From the NCBI GenBank assembly GCA_942491465.1, contig CALOBA010000063.1, positions 1 through 64,000 of the forward strand: a DNA stretch of 64,000 bases, written 5' to 3'. Each line of letters opens with the position of its first letter. Position 1 is the first letter of the stretch. Made by a program: the position numbers and the translations under genes. The notes beneath the pieces were generated by a model. That model was not told where the DNA came from and did no database searches. It worked only from the letters and a program-made list of their open reading frames with translations. This DNA comes from CALOBA01 sp942491465 (GTDB taxonomy: Bacteria > Pseudomonadota > Gammaproteobacteria > Chromatiales > Chromatiaceae). Shown here one piece after another: positions 23,207 through 32,000 of the stretch.

Positions 23207-24745
23207 TCACGCCGTCAGCGCCAGATCGGAGTCGGCGCCCGGATCGAGCCGCCCCTCGGCCCCCATCTCGGCATAGACGGCGGCGACGGCGTCCGCGATC
23301 GGTTCGTAGGCGTGCTCGCCGTTGGGCATGATCCCGGCCGCCTCCAGCTGCTCCCAGGGCTCGAAGCCGATCTTTGAGCAGAGCACGGCCTCGCAGCCGG
23401 CCAGGGCCCGCAGCGTCTTGGCCAGGGCCGTCTCGGCCTCGCCGCAGGTGCTGTCACCGCTGCAGTAGCGGGTCACGTCGCGGGTGCCGATGAGGCGCAC
23501 GCCGGTCTCGCTGGCCTCGTAGATCAGGAACTCGCGGGCGTGTCCGAAGTGCTGATTGATGACGCCGCCGCCCTCGCTGGCGACCGCGAACTGGACCGGG
23601 CGGCGGGCCGGCTTGGCCTTGGCCGACGGGCGCTTCAGTGCGGCCAGCGACACGAAGGTCTCGCTGCTGCCCTGCTGCTGGGCGGCGCGGTTGGCCTCGA
23701 TGGTGGCGTGGACCTCGGCGCGGCGGACCATCGCCGCCTCGTAGTCGATCTCCATCTGCTCGATCTTGTCGAGGGTGAATTCGGCGCCGCGGTCCTCCCC
23801 GAGCATGCCCACCGCATCGGCGCGGCACTGGCGGCAGTGGCGCATCATGGCCATGTCGCCGGCGCAGGCGTCCTGCAGGGTCTTCAGCTCGTCATCGCTG
23901 GGGCCGCGCTGGCCCATCAGGCCGTAGAAGGTGCCGTGCTCGGGCTCGGCGATCAGCGGCATGACGTTGTGCAGGAAGGCGCCCTTCTCCTTGACGACGC
24001 GGCTGACCTCTTTCAGGTGCTCGTCGTTGACGCCGGGGATCAGCACCGAGTTGACCTTCACCAACACGCCGCGATCGATCAGCATCTTGAGGCCCTTTTG
24101 CTGCTGCTCGATCAGGATCTTGGCCGCCTTGACGCCGCGGATACGGCGGTTGTTCCAGAAGATCCAAGGGTAGATCTTGGCACCGACCTCGGGGTCGACG
24201 CAGTTGATGGTGATGGTGACGTGGTCGATGTTGTGGGCGCAGATCTCGTCCACCAGCTCCGGCAGGGCCAGGCCGTTGGTGGATACGCACAGCTTGATGT
24301 CCGGGGCCTTCTCCGACAGCTCGCGGAAGGTCGCCAGCGTGCGCTCCGGGTTGGCCAGCGGATCGCCGGGGCCGGCGATGCCAAGCACCGTCATCTGCGG
24401 GATGTTCGCCGCCACCGCCAGCGTCTTCTTCACCGCCTGTTCCGGGGTCAGCAGCTCCGAGACGACACCCGGGCGCGACTCGTTCGAGCAGTCGTACTTG
24501 CGGTTGCAGTAGTGACACTGGATGTTGCAGGCCGGCGCCACCGCCACATGCATCCGCGCATAGTGATGGTGGGCATCCTCGGAGAAACAGGGGTGATTCG
24601 CCACCTTGGCGCGGATCTCGGCGGGCAGGTGCGCGAGCTTATCGGCATTGCTGCCGCAACCGGAGGACGAGCAGCCGCCGGCGCTGGCGGCCGTAGCGGG
24701 GCTGTTCGCGGCGCTGGTGGCGGAGATCGAGCGCATCGGCTCCAT
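23207..24745 (-). CDS. nifB: Nitrogenase cofactor biosynthesis protein NifB
   Basis: A 512-residue radical-SAM enzyme that makes NifB-co, the precursor of FeMo-co, from Fe-S clusters and SAM. The radical-SAM motif is C73-x3-C77-x2-C80 (CNIQCHYC). The N-terminal C25/C30 and later CRQC cysteines can hold the auxiliary clusters. The last ~120 residues (from QFAVASEGGGVINQHFGHA) form the fused NifX-like cofactor-binding domain, giving the two-domain architecture of proteobacterial NifB. A sigma-54 promoter and a NifA-type site lie upstream; fdxN follows after 42 bases. Confidence 0.97.
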   Translation of the reverse strand: MEPMRSISATSAANSPATAASAGGCSSSGCGSNADKLAHLPAEIRAKVANHPCFSEDAHHHYARMHVAVAPACNIQCHYCNRKYDCSNESRPGVVSELLTPEQAVKKTLAVAANIPQMTVLGIAGPGDPLANPERTLATFRELSEKAPDIKLCVSTNGLALPELVDEICAHNIDHVTITINCVDPEVGAKIYPWIFWNNRRIRGVKAAKILIEQQQKGLKMLIDRGVLVKVNSVLIPGVNDEHLKEVSRVVKEKGAFLHNVMPLIAEPEHGTFYGLMGQRGPSDDELKTLQDACAGDMAMMRHCRQCRADAVGMLGEDRGAEFTLDKIEQMEIDYEAAMVRRAEVHATIEANRAAQQQGSSETFVSLAALKRPSAKAKPARRPVQFAVASEGGGVINQHFGHAREFLIYEASETGVRLIGTRDVTRYCSGDSTCGEAETALAKTLRALAGCEAVLCSKIGFEPWEQLEAAGIMPNGEHAYEPIADAVAAVYAEMGAEGRLDPGADSDLALTA

Positions 24746-24823
24746 AGTGGATCCTCATCGACTGTTCGGCGGATGGAACGGCACCGGCGTCGGTGCGGCC
24801 AAAATCGGCTTTCGCAGAGGATT

Positions 24824-24840
24824 AAGCAGGAGCCGTGCCA
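24824..24840 (-). promoter_or_regulatory. Sigma-54 (-24/-12) promoter of the nifB operon
   Basis: The minus strand reads TGGCACGGCTCCTGCTT with GG and GC separated by ten bases, matching the TGGCAC-N5-TTGC consensus. It ends 79 bases before the nifB start, placing the predicted transcription start about 70 bases upstream of the ATG. Confidence 0.85.
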
Positions 24841-24903
24841 GATAGCTGTGAGGCTGCTAAGTCGTTGATCCGAAGCCGCTGCGGCCCGCGACCAGGGGGT
24901 GAT

Positions 24904-24919
24904 TGTCGGTCTTGCGACA
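24904..24919. promoter_or_regulatory. NifA upstream activator site
   Basis: TGT-N10-ACA (TGTCGGTCTTGCGACA), the NifA-binding consensus, centred about 80 bases upstream of the -24/-12 element. Together they indicate NifA/sigma-54 control of the operon. Confidence 0.8.
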
Positions 24920-25031
24920 GGGTAGGGCGGCGCCATTGTGAGGTCCGGGACGCGATCACCAGCCCCTAGCGCCGCGGCTGATGCGTCCGCCCCCGCGGGC
25001 GGCTGCCTGCCCCGGGGGGCAGGCGAGCGCG

Positions 25032-26420
25032 TCAGCCTTGCTCGGGCTCCAGCACCTCGGCCAGGATCTCCACCAAGTGCCTCGGTTGGTGGCTGGTATG
25101 CGCACGCACCTGTGCCCGGCAGGAGAAGCCGTTGGCGACAACGGTGGCGTCCGGGGTGTCGCGCAGCCGGGGCAGCAGGGCGGCCTCGGCCATGTCGACG
25201 GCCAGGTGGGCGTGCTCGCGCTCCAGGCCGAAGGTGCCGGCCATGCCGCAGCAGCCGGCGTCGAGGAGCTCGAAGTCGAGGTCTTTGACCTGCTTGAGGA
25301 CCTTGCGCATGGGCTTCATGGCGCCGACGGCCTTTTGGTGACAATGACCGTGCACCAAGACCTTGCCGGCGGCATTGACCGCCGCGCCGTCGATGGGCAG
25401 GGCCAGGCGCTTGGCCATGATCTCGCGGGCCAGGAATTCCTCCAGCAGCAGGCAGCGCTCGGCCAGCGCGCGGGCGTCGTCGCCGAGTCCGAGGGCCAGG
25501 TAGTCGTCGCGCAGTCCGAGCAGGCAGGAGGGCTCCAGGCCGATGATCCAGCGCCCGGCGCGGACATGGGGGAGCAGGGCGGCGAGCATGCGCCGGGCCT
25601 CCGCGGTGGCCTGCGCGATCATGCCCTGGCCCAGGTAGGTGCGCCCGCAGCAGAGGGGGCGATCGGGCTCGGCGTCCGTCGCCGCCGGCTCGGCGACGTG
25701 GACGCGATAGCCGGCGGCGCCGAGCACCCGCAGCGCCGCGTCGGCGATGGCGGGCTCGAAGTGGCGGGCGAAGCTGTCCACCAGCAGCACCACCTCGGGC
25801 CGCTGCGCTGCGCCCGGCTCGACCGCTGCCGCGGCGGTGGCGGCAGGGGCCGGGGTGAAGGGCTTGGCGGCCAGCTCCGGCAGCGGGACATCGGCGGCAA
25901 TGCCGAGCAGCCGCTGGGCCAGCCGCGCCAGCCAGGGCCGGCGGTTGCGCGCCCGGATCAGCCAACCGGCGAGCGCCCGGTGGTGATGCAGCCAGCGGGG
26001 CAGCCCGGCGAGCACGCGGGCACGAGTACTGAAGCCGTCGCGCTGCGCCTGTTGCGCCTGATACTCGGTCTTGATCAACGCCATGTCGACATTGTTCTCG
26101 CACTCGCGCTTGCAGCCCTTGCAGCCGACGCAGAGATCCATGGCGCGGGCCAGCTCGGGCTCGGCCAGGGCGGTGTCGACCAGCTCGGCGTTCAGCGCGG
26201 CCTTGAGCAGCCGCACCCGCCCGCCGGTGGACAGGGCCGGATCACCGGTGACGCGGTAGCTCGGGCACATGAGGCCCTTGGGGGTATCGGCCTCGCACTG
26301 GCGGCTGTTGATGCAGACCGCGACGGCCTTGGCGAAGTCGCCGCCGTGGGTGGGGATGTCGGCGTAGGCGTCGCCCATGCCGGCGTCGGCGTAGGCGGAC
26401 CAATCGAGGAGGGTCTTCAT
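25032..26420 (-). CDS. Fe-S oxidoreductase with CCG domains (GlpC / D-lactate dehydrogenase Fe-S half type)
   Basis: A 462-residue protein. The N-terminal half holds two ferredoxin-like segments with cysteines in INSRQCEADTPKGLMCPSYR and CVGCKGCKRECENNVD. The C-terminal half has two cysteine-rich CCG-type regions (RPLCCGRTYLG and LDAGCCGMAGTFG, with LEPSC and GHCHQKA partners). This is the layout of the iron-sulfur part of glycolate/D-lactate dehydrogenases, in which a FAD domain is normally fused or adjacent; none is here. The start is set by MKTLLDWSAYADAG. It may act as an electron-transfer subunit with an unlinked flavoprotein. It lies upstream of nifB on the same strand but is separated from it by the sigma-54 promoter. 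Confidence 0.78.
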   Translation of the reverse strand: MKTLLDWSAYADAGMGDAYADIPTHGGDFAKAVAVCINSRQCEADTPKGLMCPSYRVTGDPALSTGGRVRLLKAALNAELVDTALAEPELARAMDLCVGCKGCKRECENNVDMALIKTEYQAQQAQRDGFSTRARVLAGLPRWLHHHRALAGWLIRARNRRPWLARLAQRLLGIAADVPLPELAAKPFTPAPAATAAAAVEPGAAQRPEVVLLVDSFARHFEPAIADAALRVLGAAGYRVHVAEPAATDAEPDRPLCCGRTYLGQGMIAQATAEARRMLAALLPHVRAGRWIIGLEPSCLLGLRDDYLALGLGDDARALAERCLLLEEFLAREIMAKRLALPIDGAAVNAAGKVLVHGHCHQKAVGAMKPMRKVLKQVKDLDFELLDAGCCGMAGTFGLEREHAHLAVDMAEAALLPRLRDTPDATVVANGFSCRAQVRAHTSHQPRHLVEILAEVLEPEQG

Positions 26421-26612
26421 GCGGTTGCGGGCTCTGGAATCCATGCTTACGGGGTTGGGCCTGATCCTTCCGGGCGCCGAAACCACCAGGATGTTGGACA
26501 ACACAAGGTAGCGATCTAAGCAAGAAAGATGCCGATATCGAGGTCGGAATGGGTATCGCTCAGCGCTGCTGGTCCGCGAATCCTGTGCCGAAGCGACGAT
26601 GGAGACCGGCCA

Positions 26613-27542
26613 TCAAGGCCCCGGCTCGCGAACGCGCAGGAAGCTCGCGAACCGCGGCAGCCCGTTGCTGGTGCGACCATGGTATTTGAACGTGACGATC
26701 GCCCCGATGGCCGGCGGGTGCCGCCGCTCGGCGTCGCTGAAGCCGGTGCCGATGCGAAAGCGCGTGCCGTCGGGCTCTTCCACCAGCAGCGAGCCGAGCA
26801 TGCCCTGGTACTTGCCCTTACCCGGCAGGTGGGCGACGACGCGGGCCTCGGCGTCTTGATGGGGCTTGACCTTGAGCAGGTCGTCGCTGCGCCCGGCCTG
26901 GTAGCGGGAGTCGTCGCGATGCAGCATCAGGCCCTCGCCGCCGGCGGCGACCACCGCGTCCAGCCGCGCCATCAGCGCCGCGTGGTCGGGGATGCGCCCC
27001 TGTGGGATCAGGCGGATGTGCGGCCCCGGCGGCGGCTTGAGCAGCCCGCGCAGGGCCGCCAGGCGCTCGCCGAACGGGCCGGGGTGGCAGGGCAGATCGA
27101 ACACCATGTAGCGGACCTCGGCCCAGGCGGCGGGGTCCGGCCGCAGCCGGCGGGCGATGCCGGAGACCTCGGCGAAGCGACCGTGATCGATCCACAGCTC
27201 GCCGTCCAGCGGTGTCGGCGGAAAGCCCTGACTAAAGCCCGGCGGGGTGCGGATCGGGTGGCCGCCGCGGCTGATGAGGCCCGTGCCGTCCCAATAGGCG
27301 CGCACGCCGTCGAGCTTCTCGCTGACCCAGTAGTGCGCGAGATCGATGCCCGAGCGGTAGCGCTCCGCGAGCAGCAGCGGCGGCGAGCCGTCGTCGGCCA
27401 GCGCCGGCGGATGGGCGCACTCCGGGGATGCTGCGGCCGGTGTAATCCGCTCGGCGCCCCCGTCGGCGGCGGCGCCGAGGGCCAAGAGGGTCAGCAGCAC
27501 GACGACGACAGGACGGGTGGCGTGGCGGGGGGGCATGTGCAT
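26613..27542 (-). CDS. Periplasmic ATP-dependent DNA ligase (LigE type)
   Basis: A 309-residue ATP-dependent DNA ligase with an N-terminal signal peptide (hydrophobic VVVVLLTLLALGAAADG after MPPRHATRP). The adenylation motif is SEKLDGVRAYWDG (catalytic Lys in EKLDG), followed by LDGELW, EGLMLHRDD and LLKVKPHQDAEA, then a small OB domain (FRIGTGFSDAERRHPP). Signal-bearing minimal ligases of this kind (LigE) work in the periplasm and have been linked to extracellular DNA uptake or biofilm. It is monocistronic. Confidence 0.85.
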   Translation of the reverse strand: MHMPPRHATRPVVVVLLTLLALGAAADGGAERITPAAASPECAHPPALADDGSPPLLLAERYRSGIDLAHYWVSEKLDGVRAYWDGTGLISRGGHPIRTPPGFSQGFPPTPLDGELWIDHGRFAEVSGIARRLRPDPAAWAEVRYMVFDLPCHPGPFGERLAALRGLLKPPPGPHIRLIPQGRIPDHAALMARLDAVVAAGGEGLMLHRDDSRYQAGRSDDLLKVKPHQDAEARVVAHLPGKGKYQGMLGSLLVEEPDGTRFRIGTGFSDAERRHPPAIGAIVTFKYHGRTSNGLPRFASFLRVREPGP

Positions 27543-27790
27543 GGCTCGGGGTGATCGGCGGTGGCTTGTTGAAGTGTGCTGATTCCGGACTCGGCGGTCT
27601 TCGCCGCCAAGGACGCCCGGGCGCCAGTGCTCGAAGCGGGATGCGACCTCTTTCAACGTCAATGTCCGGTTTCGGGGGCAGCGCCCTGTTGGCGGTGCAG
27701 TTCGTTACCCGGGACCGAGACCTGCGCCGAGGTGCTTATACTATCCAGTGCTGTGCCCTGCCGTCTCCGCAATGCTAGGACTCTGTTGGT

Positions 27791-29188
27791 ATGCCACCCA
27801 CTTCGCCCCCCTGGACCTCCATCGATGCAGCCAAGACGTCCCTGCTGCTGATCTTTGCCTTCCTGTTGCTGGTCGCGGACAAGCTGGGCTACTGGCTGCC
27901 CCGGGATCTGCTCAGCGATGGTCTGGACGCTTGGGTCTTGTCGGGCTGGCTCATCGACTATTCTTCGGGCTTTGTCCGCCGGGGTCTGTCGGGGGAACTC
28001 ATCGGGATGATGCATCCGCTCCTGCGCGCCGAGCAGTTGGTGGGCATCCTGGCCTGGACGGTGTTTTTGCTGACGACCTGGGGCTATCTGCGCCTGATCC
28101 TGCGCGTGCGCTCGCAGCTCAGCACGCTGGCGCTGCTTGGTCTGCTGTTCCTGCCGAGCCTGTTGCCCTTCTATCTCTACGACCATGCGGCCTTCGGGCG
28201 CAAGGAGACCCTGGGCTTCCTGTTCCTGCTGTGGCATCTGCTGATCCTGGAGCGCTGCTGTCCACCGCGCGGGCGCGTCGGCGGCTACCTGCTGCGGCTC
28301 GGGCCGCTGTCGATGCTGGCACTGCCCGTGCATGCGCTGATGCATGAGGGGACGGCGTTGTGGTTCGGGCCCACCCACGCCCTGCTGACGCTGGTGGTGC
28401 TGCTTCGGGGGGCGGGCTGGGGCTGGTTGCGCGCCTTGCTCACCACCGCAGGCTGGTATCTGCCGCTGGCGCTTGTGTTGGTGATCATCGTGCTGTTTGG
28501 CCGGGGCTCGCCGGACGACGCCCTGACGATCTGCCGCCATTGGCAAGCAGAAGGCGTCTTCGGCGCGGCCGTCTGCTCGGACTACGAGCGCGGCATCATG
28601 CTCCAATCCGCCCCGGCCATTCATGCGTTGGGCTGGACCTTCCAAGAAGCGATCCAGATCGCGGTCAATGCACTGCCTCCGAAGTCGATCGCGCTGTGGC
28701 TGGTGCTGTTGCCGACGCTTGCCGTCGCAACCTTGGCAGTGGGGGGCATGGCGTCCCGTGCGATCGCCGAGGGTCGGCCGGCGGAGGGCTTCTTCAATTG
28801 GCTGTCGCCGCCGGCCTCCGGTCTTGCGGTGTGGTTCTTCCTGGTGCCCCTGCTGTTGCCGGTACCGCTCTACATCGTTGCCCATGACTTCGGCCGCTGG
28901 TTCGCGGTGGCCTGCATCAACTACGCGATGCTGAGCCTTTCGCCGGAGGTCGTCGGTCTGATGAAGTCGCGTCGCGTGAGCCCGCAACCGGCGTCGGCCC
29001 CTGCCGTCCCGTGCGGTCGGCGCTGTTGGATCGGATTCAGCGCCAAGGCCCTGTTTTTGATGCTGTGCATCAGCGCCTGGTACCTGCCCCACTGTTGCAG
29101 CGGCTTCCACACCTTGGCGCCGTCGGTCCGCACCCTGATCGAGAACCTCTCGGCTCTACAACCTGCGGCGGCACATCCAGGCCCTTGA
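27791..29188 (+). CDS. Polytopic membrane protein of unknown function
   Basis: A 465-residue integral membrane protein with about nine to eleven hydrophobic helices spread along the chain (for example LLLIFAFLLLVADKLGYW, LALVLVIIVLF, WLVLLPTLAVATLAVGG, WFFLVPLLLPVPLYIVAHD). The conserved-looking loop SGWLIDYSSGFVRRGLSGELI and the D-F-GRW motif near the C-terminus recall membrane glycosyltransferase or polymer-biosynthesis proteins, but I cannot assign a family. It converges with the lipoprotein hydrolase. Confidence 0.7.
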   Translation: MPPTSPPWTSIDAAKTSLLLIFAFLLLVADKLGYWLPRDLLSDGLDAWVLSGWLIDYSSGFVRRGLSGELIGMMHPLLRAEQLVGILAWTVFLLTTWGYLRLILRVRSQLSTLALLGLLFLPSLLPFYLYDHAAFGRKETLGFLFLLWHLLILERCCPPRGRVGGYLLRLGPLSMLALPVHALMHEGTALWFGPTHALLTLVVLLRGAGWGWLRALLTTAGWYLPLALVLVIIVLFGRGSPDDALTICRHWQAEGVFGAAVCSDYERGIMLQSAPAIHALGWTFQEAIQIAVNALPPKSIALWLVLLPTLAVATLAVGGMASRAIAEGRPAEGFFNWLSPPASGLAVWFFLVPLLLPVPLYIVAHDFGRWFAVACINYAMLSLSPEVVGLMKSRRVSPQPASAPAVPCGRRCWIGFSAKALFLMLCISAWYLPHCCSGFHTLAPSVRTLIENLSALQPAAAHPGP

Positions 29189-29214
29189 GCACAGTTTGGA
29201 GACGCTGAGTCCGG

Positions 29215-30555
29215 CTAGGGCCTGCCGGCTAGGGCGGTCTTGGTCGGAAACTCCCAGGTCACCGGGCCTGTCTTGACCAGCTCGCGTCCCGGCTCGCCGA
29301 GGCGCTTGCCGTAGCGCAGCAGCGCGATCAGGTCGGCGCTGACCTCCGGGTTGGAGGTGAAGTAGGAGTGGCCGAACAGGTCGGTGCGCTTGCCCTCGTA
29401 GCTGATGATGTCGGTCTTGCCGGTCTTGGCCAGGAAGGCCTGGGCCTCTGTGGTGAGTTCCTTGGCGGTGACCTGGCCCAGGCGGTCGCGGCTGCGAAAC
29501 AGGATCTGCGACACCCGCAGGGCACGATCCCTCGGCGATGAATAGATGGTCAGGCGCCCTTGGATATTCCGCGGCAGCCGGTCTTTCGGCCAGGCGCGGA
29601 CCAGCTCGGGGTCGGATAGGTAGGTGGTGACACGCTGGGCGGCGATATCCAGGTCGATGTCGGGTGAGAACAGCACGACCTGGCCAAGGTGCAGGGCCTC
29701 GATCGGCTCGCGGCCGCCGGCGATGGTCTCGACGATCAGGTGGTACAGGGCGTCCAGGGCCACCGCGGTGCCGCGGCTGTGGGCCAGGACATGGACGCGT
29801 TCGACGCCGGGGTGCGTCGCCAGCAGCCGCAGCATCTTTTTCAGGTGCGGCACCGCGTAGGTGGCGGATTCGGTGGTGCTGGTGTAGGAGATCAGGAAGT
29901 TGCCGGTGCTGGAGGAGGGCCAGGTGAAGAAGGCGCAGAGGTGCTCGCGGCCGAGAAAATGGCACAGCTCGGCGGTGGTATAGGCGGCGCTGGCGAAGGT
30001 CTCGTTGAAACCGTGCACATAGAGGATGACCTCGCGGTTCGGCGTCTCGGCCAGACGGCGTTCGATCTCGGCCATGAGTTCGGCGGTGGCCCGGTCGTGC
30101 GCGTCATCCACCGCCGGCGCGCGGACCAGCGTACCGCTCGGCAGCTGCTCGATCCCATAGGGCTCGCGGGGAAAGGCCCCAAGCTCGCGGACGCGGCCGA
30201 GGTCGAGGGTAATGGGCTCGGTGCGCTTGCCGAGCCGGCTCTGGGCCTGCAGCCCCTGCCAGCCCAGATCGGGCTCCAGCCTGACCTGCGCCGAGCCGAA
30301 GGCGATACGCTTCCCGCGCGACTCGCCATAAACCAGGCTTGGGTCTTCCGCTTCGGCCGGCTTACCGCGGTCGGTGAGGTAGAGCAGGTCGACGCTGGAG
30401 GACCGGCTGGTCGGGGCGGTAAACAGCGCCGGCGCGTCGTCGGCCTGGTAGACCAATGGGGTCGGCATCAGCTGCCGGCCGGTGCTGGCGCAGCCGGCGG
30501 CGAGGGCGACCGTGGCGGCGAGGGCGAGAAGGCGAGCGCGTCGATTCGTCGGCAT
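29215..30555 (-). CDS. Lipoprotein alpha/beta hydrolase (DUF900 type)
   Basis: A 446-residue predicted lipoprotein: an N-terminal signal ends in LAAGC, the lipobox. The hydrolase core has EVILYVHGFNETFASAAYTTAEL (oxyanion region), the nucleophile elbow AHSRGTAVALDAL and a later FSPDIDLDIAA acid segment. This matches the DUF900 alpha/beta hydrolases, whose substrates are unknown. It is transcribed alone downstream of the sucA-sucB block, from which a partial palindromic element separates it. Confidence 0.8.
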   Translation of the reverse strand: MPTNRRARLLALAATVALAAGCASTGRQLMPTPLVYQADDAPALFTAPTSRSSSVDLLYLTDRGKPAEAEDPSLVYGESRGKRIAFGSAQVRLEPDLGWQGLQAQSRLGKRTEPITLDLGRVRELGAFPREPYGIEQLPSGTLVRAPAVDDAHDRATAELMAEIERRLAETPNREVILYVHGFNETFASAAYTTAELCHFLGREHLCAFFTWPSSSTGNFLISYTSTTESATYAVPHLKKMLRLLATHPGVERVHVLAHSRGTAVALDALYHLIVETIAGGREPIEALHLGQVVLFSPDIDLDIAAQRVTTYLSDPELVRAWPKDRLPRNIQGRLTIYSSPRDRALRVSQILFRSRDRLGQVTAKELTTEAQAFLAKTGKTDIISYEGKRTDLFGHSYFTSNPEVSADLIALLRYGKRLGEPGRELVKTGPVTWEFPTKTALAGRP

Positions 30556-30626
30556 AAAGGCTCCTTGTTAAGCGTTGGGCGATTGGGCTGTGCCGTTTTC
30601 AAGGCGCTCTGCGGAATCTCCGTCTC

Positions 30627-30658
30627 TCTGCGCCACTTGTTTCTGAACCGATCCTTAG
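30627..30658 (+). repeat. Partial copy of the palindromic element
   Basis: TCTGCGCCACTTGTTTCTG followed by AACCGATCCTTAG reproduces the right arm of the ~102 bp element. The left arm is missing. It sits between the hydrolase start and the sucB stop. Confidence 0.65.
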
Positions 30659-30692
30659 TCCCCGCCGAGCACCTGAAATGGCCATAAACGGG

Positions 30693-31928
<1,236 letters not shown>

Positions 31929-32000
31929 GGGTAGGTCTGATCAGAGGTTGTGGGGGGAGCGAAACGCAAACAGGCTCTCGAGTTTGCGCCGTTGCGGTTG

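Noticed and set aside
27659..29110. 483-residue Gln/Arg-rich minus-strand frame
   Set aside because: Complete shadow of the polytopic membrane protein; no conserved motif.
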